A stretch of 64,000 nt of DNA from Anarhynchus alexandrinus (Eukaryota; Chordata; Aves; Charadriiformes; Charadriidae), in assembly GCA_008711295.1 (NCBI GenBank), contig VUYV01000075.1, forward strand, positions 124,001-188,000, written 5' to 3'. The notes beneath the pieces were generated by a model. That model made no database searches. It worked only from the letters and a program-made list of their open reading frames with translations, and was not told where the DNA came from. The position numbers were made by a program, and so were the translations under genes. This document shows positions 18,805 through 33,185 of the stretch, piece after piece (the stretch's first letter is position 1; every line of letters begins with the position of its first letter).

Positions 18805-21800
18805 CAGAGGTGAGACTTAACATGGAAGCTGAGGTGATGATGAAGAGAAATGTGAAGGCACAGAGAGGGAAGGACATGTTGCTGGCAGGTGTGGGAAAAG
18901 GCAGGTGAGCTCTATAATTTGGAAGTAAAGCTTGAACTGAAAAAATTGTACCTGGAGGGACACTTAGGACTTAGACGAAAATGAAGATGCTTGCTCCATC
19001 CTCTGCAGGGCTTTCCTTGCCTGCTGATAGTTTCTTGTATCCAAAGAGAGATGGTGGTGGGGGAAAAGCTGATCTGCCCTCTCCCATACTTTTTGCAAAG
19101 ACCTTCTCTCTTTTATAAATCACCTCAGACCCGGACAGCTGGTCTGGTCCACAATGGATCCTTTTGTATATAACATGGTGAGGAGTGTGGGTGCAGTATG
19201 TGGGATTATGGAGGATGATGGAGTTGTCCCCATGTCAATGCCATTGGAGTGACATGGTCACATTAAGAGTTTGGAACAGTGACAGGCAGGTGACAAGAAA
19301 GCCAAGGAGTGTGAGGTTGTTCTGGAGCACATAAGGGAAGCCTTTCCTGTATTATGAGGTGCTGGGCTGGTTTCTGTTTTGGGATGCTGAGCATCTTGGG
19401 AAGCGTTCTCTGCTCTGAGACTGTGTAACTTTATCTCTCCCATGCCTTGCCAGATGCTGTGTGGCAAGGAAAGGGCAGACAAACTTTGGACACTCCTGCC
19501 TTATGCCACTCTTTGTGCTTGTACCTGGATCCCCCTTCAGTCTTCTTTCTACCCTATCCTGCCCCAGCACTTGCACAACCTTCTTTGGAACAGCTTGGAC
19601 TTGCTCATGTCATAGGAACTCAGGAAAGCCAGTACAGCCACAGTCATTGGAAACACGACACAAAATTGTCTTTTCAGTGCATGTACAGAAAGGCTCAAGC
19701 AGGTGTTTGCTTTCTCTTAGGAGCTACAAACCAAGGATGAAAGCTGCAGATGACCTGGGATATTGCTATGGAGAAAAGGAGTGAAAAACATGAAGATTAG
19801 TGTGAGACGATACCGTAGCATGAATGTTTTTGCGGACAGTGGGGCATTTTTTTTTTGAGTGATTCAGCATAAATTAGTTCTGTCAAAAAAAAAATAGAGT
19901 ACTATGGACAAACTTGCCTTTGCTATCTTGGCTTGGGGAAGGTTGTACTTTTGCTGGCCTGGAACAATTTGGGATCTGGAATTGTGTCTTCCAGTGTGGG
20001 ATTGCTTAATAGTCTGGAGGCAGTGCTCCTGGGATGACTGGCCACAGCTGTGTGCTCTTGTCCCCTCTGCCAGACTCCCACCTGGGCCAGGGCTCTCTCC
20101 GCTTCTCCAGACAGCTTGTTTGTGCTCTTTGATGAAAGGTTATTGCTTTGAAACCAACAAATTCCTCACTGTGTAGAGAAGAGAAACAGGCAACTCTAGT
20201 GTGTAACTCAGCAGACTGTCTTAGTTGTCTACTTGAGGCTTTTAATTATTTACTTCCTTTGACTGCAAAAGGAGCCTTAGTTGGGTAGTGCAGACATTGG
20301 TAGACATCTACAGTGCAGGTGTCTGTGGAGTTGGATGAGCTGAATCCCACCTTAATGTTCTGGTGACCTGGACTTCTCTGTCAAATATAGGTGGCATTGC
20401 CCAAAAGGTTAAAATGTTACCTGGGAGATCACTGAGTGATGGTGTAGGCTTGGGCTTCACTTTGGGCAGTGAGGCTGCGTAGAGACAGTGGTCACTTCTA
20501 ACTTGGTGCTTGGGGGACTTCTCTAAGCTCTTTTCTCAAGGGGACGTTTATGTAGATTGGCATTGGAGTCTTTTCAGTTAAGGGATGCTGGAGCTTGGAA
20601 TTGCTCAATGTTTCCCCTCATTTGATAAGAGCTTCCTTTTTTGTGATTAATAACCCTTTCTGCAGCACGTGATGTTCATGACACTGCTGGTATGAAAGTG
20701 GGGTGTAAAGGACAGTTGATACCCTATTAGAGAAAGCTTGGTACAGATACACAAAGACCGTCTGCCTGGAAGAGCTGGGGAGAGATCAGCGCTGTCACCT
20801 CCGCTCTTGGGTAACTGAGGCACAAACAGGATCGCTTAAGAAATCTTTTGCAGATTTGGAAAGCCCTAGCAGTGCCCCATCTGCTGCCTCCTACTCCACT
20901 AACACCTGGTGGGTTTTGGCGACGTGGGGACTGCAGTAGGGGTTGGTAATGGGAACTCGTGGGAGTAACTGCTGAGAGAAGGGAAGGCAAAAATTAATGC
21001 CCAGGAAAGCTGATAGCAAGCCCTGCAGACTCCATCTTCCCTCCTCTGGCTGCTGCTGCTGTTGCTCCATCCTCCTCCCACTCGCTGCTGATGCCAACGA
21101 GGCCTGTTTGCACCCACTTTCACAAGAGTGAGTGGGAGTAACTTGAGTCAGCTCCGAGTGTGCCCTTACCACTTCTTCAGCGTAGGTGATCTCTGCTCAG
21201 CACGCAGGCATCAAAGCTGCCAGGGGTGGTTTTGAGGTGGCTGTCATAGGAATTTGCTCTTGATTTTCCTCAAGAGGCAGGTCACTGAGAAAGAGTTGCT
21301 ATTTTCTACAGTCTGACACTAGAGATTTCTCAATAGGGCATAAAGTAAACCTCCTGTTTACTTTAACAAATGGCTTTATCCATTTCAACTGCACATTTCC
21401 ATGTACAGTTGCTCGTTGACGAAAAGACAATATCCTAAGGTGAGCCATAGTTCATAAGGTACGTTTCCTGTCACATTAGTGACCTTTCTAATAATTAAAA
21501 CCACATAAGGTAATTTTATAAACTTCTTAATTATTTTCAGCATCTGCTTTAAATGTTTGCCTGTGGCTGAGGGGTGGAGGAGGAATTAATGTCAAAAAAT
21601 GCTGGGTTCACTAAAGTTTATTATTTTCCTTTAAAAATAGGAAGTTTTGTTGTTCGTTCTTCTTCTATTATAATTCTTAGGAAGTGCTAGCGACTAGGAT
21701 GATTCCTTTTAAAAGATGTTACTTACAAATATCTTTTAAATCCCCATTTAAAAAACACATGATCTACAAGGTGACCTATTTTTACCAGATAAGATGAGGA

Positions 21801-24800
21801 GACTGAATTATGGTGATGCACTGACCTCTGTTGGCGTCATCCTTTCTTACTGAAACTCCTTTTAAATGCCGAATGTGATACTCCAGACAATAGATGATAC
21901 ATCTGAGACAAGACCTGAGGCAGAATCTGTTCATGATGAAGCCATATTCTGATGCCACAGTAAATCTAACACTGTGACTCTTCAACCAATTCGCAGTTCT
22001 TGGGCATAATGACACATGGCATTGGCTTCCTATAAAAACACTCAATCAGGTGTTTTAAACATGCCAAAAAAGCTGGGCGATTTCTCTCATACCAGCAGGC
22101 TCCGTGATGGACCAGCTATTGTCTGTCTGTCCTTCTGTGGCTGGCATAAAGCCAGGCTGTAAAGGAAAAGCACGCACAACATCTCTGTAGGATGCTCTGG
22201 CTAATGGTGAGCTGCGTGCCCATGCCTGACTCCAGCCTGTTTTGAAAGGCCCCATCATCTCGTAGTATTTTGATCCAATAGGAACCATCAGTCATGCCTC
22301 TTCACGCAGCGTTGGCCTGCTGTCAGCAAACTTCTCCACAACACCCTAAAGCAACTTTGGCCAATTAGCTCCAATTAGAGCTTCATCTTTCCTGGAGACA
22401 GCTTGCGAGGGGAGGTAGTTGCCACAAGCATTAAAGGAGCCTGGTGGAGAGAAAGGGGCATTTCTAGGCTGCAGTTTGTCTGGTTTTGGTTTGGGATGGG
22501 ATGACTTGCTCTCCAGAGGTGGCTCTCTACAACAGCCTCTGCCGTGTGGCTCCAATCCTCCAGCAGGAATGACTTCCAGGTGCGTGCCAGGTTTGCCTCA
22601 GATGAAACTTCAGGTGATGCCAAAATCTGAGGGGTGAAGCAATCAAAATGCTGCTAAAGAGCATAATACCCTCAGGAAAATGAAGACTGTGTATGAGTAG
22701 GGAGGGATGACAGTGGGAGACGGCTACGTGAACTTTGGCTGCCCTAGCTTTCCTTTGCCATCTGCCCATACAAGGACTAAACACTTGGGAATCTCCTCTT
22801 TAGGAGATATCTGTATTCTTCTCCGTTCCCCTGGGGGCACATGCACGCATAACTTGGGGGGACGTTGCATGTGTTTAAGAAACTCCCCAGAGACTTCCGT
22901 AGGCTTACTGAGTAACTGTGGGAAAATATATGAATCCACATTTCTTTTGTACTTCTCTCCACCTGCATGCGTTTTCAAAGAGAAGATCTGCCTGTTGTCC
23001 GTGGGATAGCCTTTGGAGATAAGGTTTAAAGAAGAGTGGAGAAAGAAACAGGCTCTCCAGCCCTCGTTTCTCATGTAGCGAGCAAAATTGTTAGCTTTTG
23101 TTTTGGAAGGAAACCTGCCTAATCAAGATGAGAGGGACAGTAATACGCAGGGACATGCCTGCTCATGCACGCGCTGCTGGAAGTGGAGGCTGAGACTCAG
23201 CTGCTCTGTCAGAATATGAGTCACGTTTTTATTTGTGTTTTTCTGAGCCTGAATTGAGAAAGCTTGTGTAAGAAATTTTACGGCCCTTGACATCACTCCG
23301 CACTTTTGCAAGACAATAGGCTGACATTTTTCCCTAGGTGTTGGATTAAATAATAACTGGAGATTGTGCAAATACTTCTGCTTAGCCATGATTATCATGC
23401 CAAGGCCTTGCGCAAACTAGGGACTTCTGCTGGTAGGGTGGTTCCACTAATGTGTGCCATTAAGATAGCAGCTCTGTCTGTCTGCCTGTTTGCACCACTG
23501 TTGGTCTGCTCTTCTTTGAAAGCATGGGTAGAAAGCCCACACTGGAGGAACTGAGGGAAGAACCACATCCTGACCACCAATGCTTCCTATCAGGGCGAAT
23601 CTTGGTGGTGTACAGAGCCCATAACTAACACCTGAGCAAAGGTAAGCTGCAAGTTCATAGTTCTCCTGTTGTACACAAGCATTTTGACACAAGCACATCA
23701 CTGGTCTTGGTTCTCTAGGGAGTCACGCTCTGGTAAGCAAGGCAACGAAAGAGAACATAGACCGCTGCATAAATGTGCTTGTTCAGCTGTGTCCCACGTT
23801 TCCTGTAGAATTACCCTCCCCTAAACTCTGTCTGTGAGAGCAAAGGGACTTGCATTTCTCAACCTCGTGCTAACAGCTGCAAGCCTGAAATCATTTAGGG
23901 GATTTTATGCTCACTTTCATTTTAAAAACAAGGAAGCTCAGGGCTGCTGGGTGAAGAGTGAGCAAGCTTCGCATATTTTGATGCCTTACGGATATGTTCT
24001 CAGAAAATTTTTTATCCTTTTAGGACCATTGTTTTTCCCCTTCACCCAGGCCTCCAGTGGTGTCATAGCTTTAACTAATGATCTCACAATCTGCTTTCAA
24101 GCTGCAGTAGTAGGAACATGGCACCAGCACTTGCCCTTCCCAGTAGTCCACTTGGTGGGTAAAATGGGAATGCAGAGTCAGCAGAACCATGTTTCATTTT
24201 TAGCTGTCCACCTGCTTTCCAACCGCCAGCTCTCATCTGTGCTCCACTCCAGCATGGTGGTATCTTGCTGACTTGTTTCCCTACCTGCCTTACAGGGCCA
24301 CTGTGAGCCATCATGGGTGACTGGTTTAAATTTATCATACTTCCCATCGTGGGCAAAAAACTTGCAACATCTTCAGCTGCCTCTGTCCTGAAGTACAGGC
24401 TCTTCTCTCCTTGTTGTCCAAATTAGGGGATCTGCTCAAGCTCCTTATACAGAAATAAGAAGCGCAGAGATTTGTGTGCATGGCTGCATCTCACCTTGAC
24501 ACGGGTCTGGAACACAACCCTATTGTGCTCCTCAACCCCAGAGCTGAGAGATAGCTTTGTGTCCCAAGCTGTAGGCATAGTCCTTGCAGGTCACAGGATC
24601 CAGTGGGAGAAAGCAGGTTTGGAAAGGAGCAAGCTTCTATGTATGAGGCAGACCTTTTTGCATCACTTGGTGGATTATACTAAGGAAAGCAGATATTTTG
24701 AAAGATGGCTGAGATGACCAGCAATGAAAAGGAAAGGGACAAGCAGCAGTAAGGAAAGTGAGGTTGCAGACCATGGCCATTCCACTGAAAAAAGTAAGGG

Positions 24801-25214
24801 CACCTGTAACGTGAGTCTTTAGTAAAGACTCTTAGGAGTCCCTTAGGAAGGACTTCCAGGAGTGGAAACCAGTGGGAAAACGTTGGTACCTGTATGTGTC
24901 CGTTTGAGCCCATCTGAAATATGTTAGATGAACAGCATGCTAGATGTGCCCTTTTCTCTGTGTTGACTTTAGATTGAAGTTATTCAGTGTATTCAGAAAT
25001 TGCTGGGAAGAAAACGAAGATATGATGGGAGGAGAGACAACAGTGTGGCTGCATACATCTCACCTTCTAAAAAGAAACCCAATCTAAAAATCGGGTTAGT
25101 CTGGTGAGGTGTATGTCCCATGAGGCTACGACTGTTTGGCTTTACCTGTGTTAGCCTCCTTCTAATTCTCTGTTTGTCTGGTTCTGACTCCTGGCTTGGG
25201 ATGTGGCCGCAGCT

Positions 25215-25305
25215 CAGGCTGGAAGGACCCTTGCAGGGGGTCTCCAGTCTAACCTCCTGCCAAAGCTGGGCAGCTCTGGGGTAGCACGGGCTGCTCAGGC
25301 CTTGC
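25215..25305 (-). mobile_element. Old CR1-like LINE fragment
   Basis: The plus strand reads GGCTGGAAGGACCC, then TCTCCAGTCTAACCTCCTGC, then GGGCTGCTCAGGCC. This resembles the reverse complement of a CR1 3' end (GGTTGGAAGGGACC, TCCAGTCCAACC, GGTTGCTCAGGGCC). It is diverged and lacks the terminal octamers, so it is older than the other copies. Confidence 0.5.
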
Positions 25306-28300
25306 TTCACTTGGTGCTGCAGCAGTAACACGAGGAGATGACTACACGATCTCAGATGTAAAGGCCTATAAGGTAGATGTTTAAAACTGAACCACCAAGA
25401 CCTCTTTATAGACAGGGTCCCAGCAGCAAGCACACCCTATGGTGCACAGCTGTTTGCAAGGCGATCAGCCCCCTCCAGCTATGGCAGAGGGAAGAAGGAG
25501 AAAATAAACTTTCTGGACCTTTCTGCCCTCTTGGTCCTACCGTGTGACCTCCACAAGAGACAAGCAATGTCCACCCCTCTGCATTTGGCCCAAAACCCAA
25601 GGGCCTGTTAATCAGGTTATCAAAACAGTAAAGAAAGGCTTTTTTTCAAGAACCTCATGCTATGGCTGATATAATTTTGGTTGAACTCAGCTCGTGGTTT
25701 AAAAAGTGCTGGGAGTACAAAAATGGGAAGAAAAACAGTACAAGGTAAGGCAACTGCACGAATTTCATTTCCATAAAAAAAACCAAACCAAAAATGAAAC
25801 AAAAACCCAAGTTGCCAAATTCTATTTCCTACAAACTACCAACTGTTTGGGTTTGTGTTAACCTCCTTTCCCCACCAGCTGAGCCCTGGGCTTTACGTGA
25901 GCTTCCTTTCAGTATGGAGCACAGACTGAAAATAAGGGTCTAACCCTGTAGCCTGATACAAAGTTTTGCCTACATCAGAGAGCCCAAGGACCATTTCAGG
26001 GTCACAAATGCTTCACGAATATTTATAGTAATATCTGAATCTGTGGCTGATGGTTCTTACCACGGCCAAGAACTGAATGAAATTATCTTATCTCAATAAC
26101 ACAGCTATTCATATAAAAAAGGTTGGTAAGTGCAACAGCGAGCAGTGGGCGCGCCATCATGTTCGTCACTTGTAACCAGGGAACAGGAAAAACTTGCATT
26201 TCAACTTGCCGCAAATGTTCTTGCTCCCTGCAGCTTCTAATGTGTGTACTGTAATAAATGTGCTTATATGTTCTTGTAAGTGAGATTTATTACTGTGCTT
26301 TATTACTATGAATTGATTAGTTGTCATTACCATGATCACTGCAGGTAAAATAGATATGGAGGTATATAATTATAAGCAAAACCAGCTTTGTCTTTACAGT
26401 AAAACCTAACAGTCAGGAACATTCTAGTCTGTAGAAAAGCCAATTGTCAAACCAGATAGTCTTCAGACTTAAGTCTTGTGTAGGATTTGATCTGTTTATA
26501 AGAGGCGGTGGATTGCTTTCCTGATAGGGGGTGGTTAGAAAAGTCTTAGTGCATCTTGAGTTCAACTGAAAGAAAATTGCTGCGGAAAATTAACTCATGG
26601 AGGGAAACAAATGACAGGTAGGGTTCGGTCACTGCTAGAGCAGCTCCTCTCTATCTGCTTGTGTCTCCTTCCTCAAACACAAACAGTGACGTTCATTCAG
26701 ACAACTGCTGAGCTTCCAGTGCATTGAGGTGGCTTTTTACCATTGCTTTTAATAGAAGGTGGTTTGTTAACATTGTATTTTGAGGCTTGGCAAAGCTGCT
26801 TTTGTGGCCAGACAACATCGCAGTCTGTATGTTGTGCACAGCAGTTCCAGCAACATCCCCTAAATAAAAATGCCGCGTAACAACTTGGAGAGTACTTATT
26901 ATATTATTCTTATAAATTTTGGGGAAGATGGGCCATATTGAGTGTATATCTGGATATTGATGAATTAGCTCAGGCAAGCTAAAACATAACACAGACTTGG
27001 TCTGTAGGTGGGAAATGTTAACTGGAATGTTTTTACATATGGTTCCAGCAGAGCTGCTTATCCTAAGCGTGCAAGAATGGGACTGTCCCAGCAGCTGCAG
27101 CCCTTGTGTATCTTGTTCAACTTTTCAGCTCCACAGTCCTGATACAAGTACCAGTGGAAAAGAAGCCACAAAGGGACAGTGTTTTTTAGTCCATGTTGAT
27201 AGAAAAAAAGGGCCCTGTAAGATATAGCGAGTAGTTTATAAATGACTATGCCATAAATTACTGCCCTGTGGTAGTGTGGGAGGTCACAATGGTGCTTTGT
27301 TACTCTGTAATAAAATAAATAAATGTAATAGAAGATAAAGCACTTTCTTAGGTTATCTGCCCCCTTTGGAAACTTATGTCATTTTTCTGTTGTAGATCTT
27401 AGCCTTTAATATTAGCAATGTTTGACTCAGACTGACATCCTGAGCTCAGCTGCTACCAGGCCTGCACCTCAATTCTCTGCCATGGATGACTTGTACTGTT
27501 TGCAGCGTGAAGTCCTCTTGGAAGATGAACCTCTACTGCAGGTCACTGCAGATCACACCCGCACTGCCCAAGACATCCACCCTTTCATGCCTTTGCTCGT
27601 GTGCCCTGATACATACGAAATGCACGCAGAGACCAAACAGGAGCACCAAGTCTGTGAAATTGCAACAGCTTTGCAGGGCATGGAATAGGGCTGGTTCTTC
27701 ACTGAGGACCCAGTTTATCTGGCCTGTATCAGCTTGTGACTCACCTCTGTGCTGAAGTGTGGCCCTTAAAAGGTCTTGCTCCATGGCAGGCTATGGTTAT
27801 GGTTGACAGTACAAATCAGTAATGCATGGGGGAAAAAGAACCCACCAACTTCAGAAGAATATTCACAGTTATTCCCCAATGAGCCATGATGAACCAAGTG
27901 CCATCAAGGCTTAATCTACATGAGAACCAGAGGAGGTAAGGTCTGGACGGCTTAAAGATCCGGACACTCTTATCTTCAACCTTTTCCCAGTATCAAAGGT
28001 ACTGGAAATTTGTCCCTGAGGACACAGACACCTAGTTTTCACAACTGATCACAGGAAGAAGGTGGGATGTTGTTCAGGGCTGCTGAAGGACACAAGACTT
28101 GCTTCCTCAGCTTTACCATGGTGATGAATTTAATCAAAAAAAGAGTCCTTCCTCCTCCTCCCCATAGTCTGCCACCAACTTAGGAGCTGCACACAGAAAA
28201 GACATGGGCAGGGCACAGTGTCTTGGTAGTCTTGCCTTTTCCAGGGTAACGCTGCAGTCCCCCTCCTGCTCAAGCTGCTGCCTCTGTGAGAGCTGCCTTC

Positions 28301-29684
28301 TTGGATGAAAGGTGTTGGTCTAGGTTGTCACTTCAGCTTCTCCAGGGATCAGGACACCAGTGTAGAGAGGTTTGTTTCTGACTTGTCCCAGCTACCAAAA
28401 AAAAAAAAAAAAGAGAGTCATGCAGAATGGGGAGTGTGGTGAGAAAACAGCTCAAGAATTAGGAATTTACCTTGTCCACTCAATCTTGAAGGACTAGATA
28501 ACAAATTAACAGAGCAAAGGGAGGAATGAGAGGAGGTTTCCCTTCTCCCTGTAACTGGAAATCCTTTCTAGTGGACAGGAATGCATTTATTTTTTGTGTC
28601 TCCCCAGTTTCTCTCTCTCTCTCTGTTGGAACGGGTTCCAGCAGCAAAACCTGGTTCTCCTCTTGCTTATATCTTCTCACATGCTGGGTCTGAGGTTTGT
28701 TTGTCTCCCCCTCAAGCTTCTCTTTTTAGCAGGACATTACGAGTGGCTCTCCTGTGCCTCCATGTGCCAGCTGTCCCTTTGTGATCTGCTGATCCTATGG
28801 GTCAGCGGACAAAGCTGATTATTTGCAAGATGACAAGAAGAATCAGTACCTCCTCATAGTTCCTATCTCTCCTTGATTAGCAGAGCTGGCTTCAGCTGTG
28901 GGACTCTCACAGACTTTGCTATCACAAAGTGACCATCAGACAATCAGCCCTAAAGGCCAGCCCTGCAGACCTAATGCGGCCAGCTCAATCCCTTTCCCCC
29001 TGATTCTCCAAGATTTACCTCCGTTGCTGAATTTCTTGACTGTGAACAGGCGGTCTGTTGCAGGAGTTTCTTGCCCTTTTCCCCTGAAGTGCAAAAATTT
29101 TTTTCCCTGAAGTGCAAAATGTTTTCTTTTCCCAAGATCCTAAGAGGATGTACCACAAGAAAACTCCCTTTTTAACAAGAAGGTTGCAAGAGTCGTCCCA
29201 CGGGGTGAGGAAATCTGTGTCATTTCTCCAGCTCTTCCCCTCCTGACACCACACACCTCCAGTGCTCAACCCATTTTGTATTTGACCTCTTGGAAGGGCT
29301 TCTAGTGTCTTGTTTTAAATACTGCTGGTGCCAGTAAAACTGGCTTTACTAGATGCTTTTTAGGGCATTTTAACCCTTCTTCTCAACACTGGTGTAGTTA
29401 AATTGAAATTAAAATCTCAGTTGCTCTCTTTGAGAGGAAAATTGTTTTGCCTGGACCTTGCCCCAAGCCTGTACTCTGTGTCCCACCATCACAGTAGCAT
29501 TTTTACCAGCCATTGAATCTTATCACTGAATTTGCCTGTTGCGAATAAACCAGAGCTGTTTCTTCATGATGGCATTGGCACACTGCGATGTGTTGGGGCA
29601 ACCTAAATCCCACCCAAATCCTTCTGCCTCAGGTTTCCTGACGGCCGGTGCCAGGTTGTCAGAGGCACCTTGTTGAGCATGGGG

Positions 29685-30058
29685 ATCATAGAATCATAGA
29701 ATGGTTTAGGTTGGAAGGGACCTTGAAGATCATCCCGTTCCAACCCCCCTGCCATGGCCAGGGACACCTCCCACTAGACCAGGTTGCTCAAAGCCACATC
29801 CAGCCTGGCCTTGAACACCTCCAGGGATGGAGCTTCCACAGCTTCTCTGGGCAACCTGTTCCAGTGCCTCACCACCCTCAGAGTAAAAAATTTCTTCCTA
29901 ATATCTATTCTAAATCTCCCCTCTTCCAGTTTGAAGCCATTCCCTCTCGTCCTATCACTACATGCCCTTGTAAAAAGTCCCTCCCCAGCTCTACTGTAGG
30001 CCCCCTTTAGGTACTGGAAGGCCGCAATAAGGTCTTCCCAGAGCCTTCTCTTCTCAGG
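29685..30058 (-). mobile_element. CR1 LINE 3' fragment
   Basis: It begins with the reverse complement of the CR1 terminal octamer repeat (ATCATAGAATCATAGAATGG) and continues GGTTGGAAGGGACCTTGAAG. The minus-strand reading encodes the C-terminal CR1 ORF2 signature, with [23 protein letters not shown] and [13 protein letters not shown]. It is 5'-truncated near 30058, where the match to CR1 stops, which is the usual form of CR1 copies. Confidence 0.92.
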
Positions 30059-30773
30059 TGCAAAGGAGGACTCCAGACTGTGCCCCCCAGACTCATCGTG
30101 GTCCCGCTCACAGCACTGCAAGCTTAGAGTAGCCATTGTGGTCCGGCAACCCCAGAAGCAAACCCAGGGAACCAGAGACCAGCTCGCAGCAGGTCTGGGC
30201 TGCATTTTTCTTCCAAGGTATTTTTATTGCCCAGAGTGACCTCCCTGGTGCTGCAGGCTGCCTCCCCGCTGATTCCCCAGCTTTCAGGAGCCATCGCGAC
30301 TGCTGTAGCTAGATATATGACCTCCTCTCAGAAATATTAAGCTGCTTGTTTGTTCCCAAATACAGAAATTAGGTGAGGGTTGAGAGGACTTATCAGTAAG
30401 GCAGGGCAGGAGCAAACACACACATTGCCAGGGTGTTGCAAACGTCCCCAGAACAAACACCCCAAATCCAGGGAATTCAGTTAAGGTTGTTTAAATGCTT
30501 AGCGGTGTTTCTGTATGTTACAGCACAGAGAAAAGATGTGCCATGCCTGAAAATAAAAAAAAAAAAAGAAATGGAAAAAAAAAGTCTATGCAACATCCCA
30601 AAAGTTGTAACCATTCAAAAAATCTCATAAACCTCTAAGTCCTCTGAAAAATTAACTGATTTTCCTCAAGCTGAGTGAAGTGTATTTTAGGAACCCAAAG
30701 CTGTTAAAATGTATCTAGTCCAGTTTAAGTCTCTATGAATGACTGGTGTCACTGTGACTAACAAATCAGAAAC

Positions 30774-31290
30774 CATAGAATCATAAGATAGTTTTGGTTG
30801 GAAGAGACCTTTAAGATCATGAAGTCCAAGTGTTAACCTAGCACTGCCAATTTACCACTAAAGCACATCTGTCAGCACCACATCTACACGTCTTTTAAAT
30901 ACCTCCAGGGATGGAGACTCAACCCCTTCCCTGGGCAGCCTGTTCCAATGCTTGACAACCCTCTTGGTAAAGAAATTTTTCCTAATATGCAATCTAAACC
31001 TCCCCTGGTGCAACTTGAGGTGGTTTGCTCTTGTCCTATCCCTTCTTACTTGGGAGAAGAGACAGACCGCCACGTCTCTACAACCTCCTTTCAGGCAGTT
31101 GTAGAGAGCAATAAGGTCTCCCCTCAGCCTCCTTTTCTCCAGGCTAAACCACCCCGGTTCCCTCAGTCGTTCCTCATAAGACTTGTGCTCCAGACCCCTC
31201 ACCAGCTTTGTTGCCCTTCTCTGAACACGCTCCAGCACCTCAATGTCTTTCTTGTAGTGAGGGGCCCAAAACTGAACACAGTACTCGAGG
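30774..31290 (-). mobile_element. CR1 LINE 3' fragment, second subfamily
   Basis: It starts CATAGAATCATAAGATAG and GGTTGGAAGAGACC. The minus strand encodes [45 protein letters not shown] and [10 protein letters not shown], the end of CR1 ORF2. It differs enough from the copies at 29.7 and 33.2 kb to be another subfamily. The upstream end, GGGGCCCAAAACTGAACACAG, is the characteristic pre-truncation CR1 segment. Confidence 0.92.
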
Positions 31291-33185
31291 TACTGAGTTC
31301 ACTCTGATCCACAGCTATGAATCAGACCTTCATTTCCATCAATGCCCAGGCTTTGTATCTGCCTGTTTTGACTCTCTCAGATGCTCCCAGCTTCACCCCT
31401 TTTCGCTACTGAGTGCTTCAAAATCCGATAAGCTGCTTCTGGGTAAGTTCTTCTCTGTCCCATACTTTTGAAAACCACTATTGGTCTTTTTAATGCTGAC
31501 ATTTATTTTGTGAGGGGGGTTGAGAAATATTGGGCTATTTCATCCCCCTGCTTCCTCATCCTGAAATCTGCTTATCCTTATTTCTGCAAATATTGCTAAA
31601 AGTTATCCTTGCCTTGACCCCTCCTCAGGAGACATGCTTATTCAGGGCTTAATTGTTTGCTGATTAATTTCCTGTCATTCCTCATTTTATGGGCTTCCTA
31701 AATCCCTCCAGAGAGATTGTGGTCTCGGGTCTAAAACAGGGGCAACTCTCTTGACATCTCTAGTAATTCCAGCGCGAATGAAGAAGAACTGAGACCCAGA
31801 ATCAAGCTTGAAAGGGTGGGTATTAGGAGGGTTTGGAGAGGTCTTGAGATTTTCTGATGGAGTATTTCCATTGAGGTGAGACCTGCAAGTCAGCAGGTAC
31901 TTCACATTACTGTGATGTAAAGTCCTGTTGTAAAGGCTCCAGAATAAAATGTTTTGGGATTTCAGTTTCATTGTTCTTTTTGAGTTTTCTGTTATTAATT
32001 TCAAATCAACACAAAAATAGCTTTTTAATATTCCTTTCCACCTTCATGTTTTCCCCTCTAGTCCCAACATCTTCACACAGGTTGGCTTTACAAGCCCAGA
32101 ACCATGTCTGGCTGTACTGTATTTGTAATGGTAGTATCCAGAGGCCACCTGACTGCTGCTTTGTCACACCTCCATAATCTTAACTTTCTAAACAAATGAA
32201 GAATTAAAGTTGACTTTGTCTGATTTTTCCTCCTGACTTCCCAGTTATTTCATTCCATGAGGACCACAGTCGTACTTTTCCTGTAACTGTTCTGAGCTAC
32301 TTTCTGTCATGACAGTGCAAAACCACGCTGCCTTTTAATACCATAGTCTCTTTATTACTGTCTCCTTTGCTCTACTTCATCCCTTTTGGCATTTTGTCCT
32401 TTTCGTGCCTAGCTTTACAGCCTGCTGCACGTCTACGCTGCATCTACCTCCAGTAAGTTTTGCGACACTCTATAAGAGTTGATATATAAGCAGCAGTCTG
32501 AGCTGTGGCATGACTGAAGCCCAGGCAGCCAGGCCATACTGGGACTCACCAACGGGAATGACTCTGTTAGCTGAATGTTAACCTGGTCCAGCTGCTGTTG
32601 TTGGCACAGCAAGTTTGGCTCTGTACAAGAACACTGCTCTTCCTTTTGCTCTGCCTCCTGTAAAAATGAGATAGTGAAAAAGGAGTATCTGGAAAATGCA
32701 TCCTTGCGTTAGGAAGCACAACACTGCAGCAGCCTGAATTTTCCCTAGTCCTGACCATGGTGTGATCCTGGAGCAGTCAGATCCCAGTTTCACTTTAGGT
32801 GACCCTCTAGGAACCCTGTCCTGTGGAGGAGAAAGGGAAGTTAATCTTCTCTATCCATTCTTTCCATTGGAGTTTCAGCTCACCATTCTTTGCTTTGGGA
32901 ACTGTGTGTTTTAATGTGTTCTGGGAACAGGGAGATGAAGTAGGGGAGCTTCTTCCACCACTCTGGGAAGGTTGAGAAAGGCACCCTGCTTCCAAAACTG
33001 CACCGAGGATTTGCATGATTGTCCCTATGTGCCATTCACTCACTCATTTACCTCCCGCCTCCTTACACAGAAAAACTTTTTGAGGAGCTTGCCTAGATTT
33101 CGGCAAGGTACTATAATAAATATGAGCGAATTTCGACACAGATGAGGAGCTGTACAAGCTAAGGAGGAGGGAAAGAATTTGTGAA
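31291..33185. other. Intergenic spacer between CR1 copies
   Basis: No gene or intact repeat is recognised. The sequence is moderately T-rich. The open frames are short and have no family resemblance. Confidence 0.5.

Larger units (their letters stand above)
14241..29684. other. Intergenic region between RGN and PLCXD1, no gene recognised
   Basis: About 15 kb without a recognisable exon, RNA gene or intact element. It holds a polypyrimidine tract (14509-14585), a short GGGAAA-type repeat (18775-18804), a 19-bp palindrome (24813-24831), an old CR1-like piece (about 25215-25305), a (CT)n tract near 28610-28624 and a 15-bp tandem copy (29082-29096 and 29105-29119). The open frames here are short and match no family I know. 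Undetected lncRNA is possible. Confidence 0.5.

Noticed and set aside
27422..27688. 88-codon plus-strand open frame
   Set aside because: No family resemblance, no splice context, and a competing overlapping frame of the same length. Probably chance.
29774..30205. Minus-strand 143-codon frame as a host gene
   Set aside because: Its C-terminal two thirds is the end of CR1 ORF2, and the N-terminal part is flanking sequence read through by chance.
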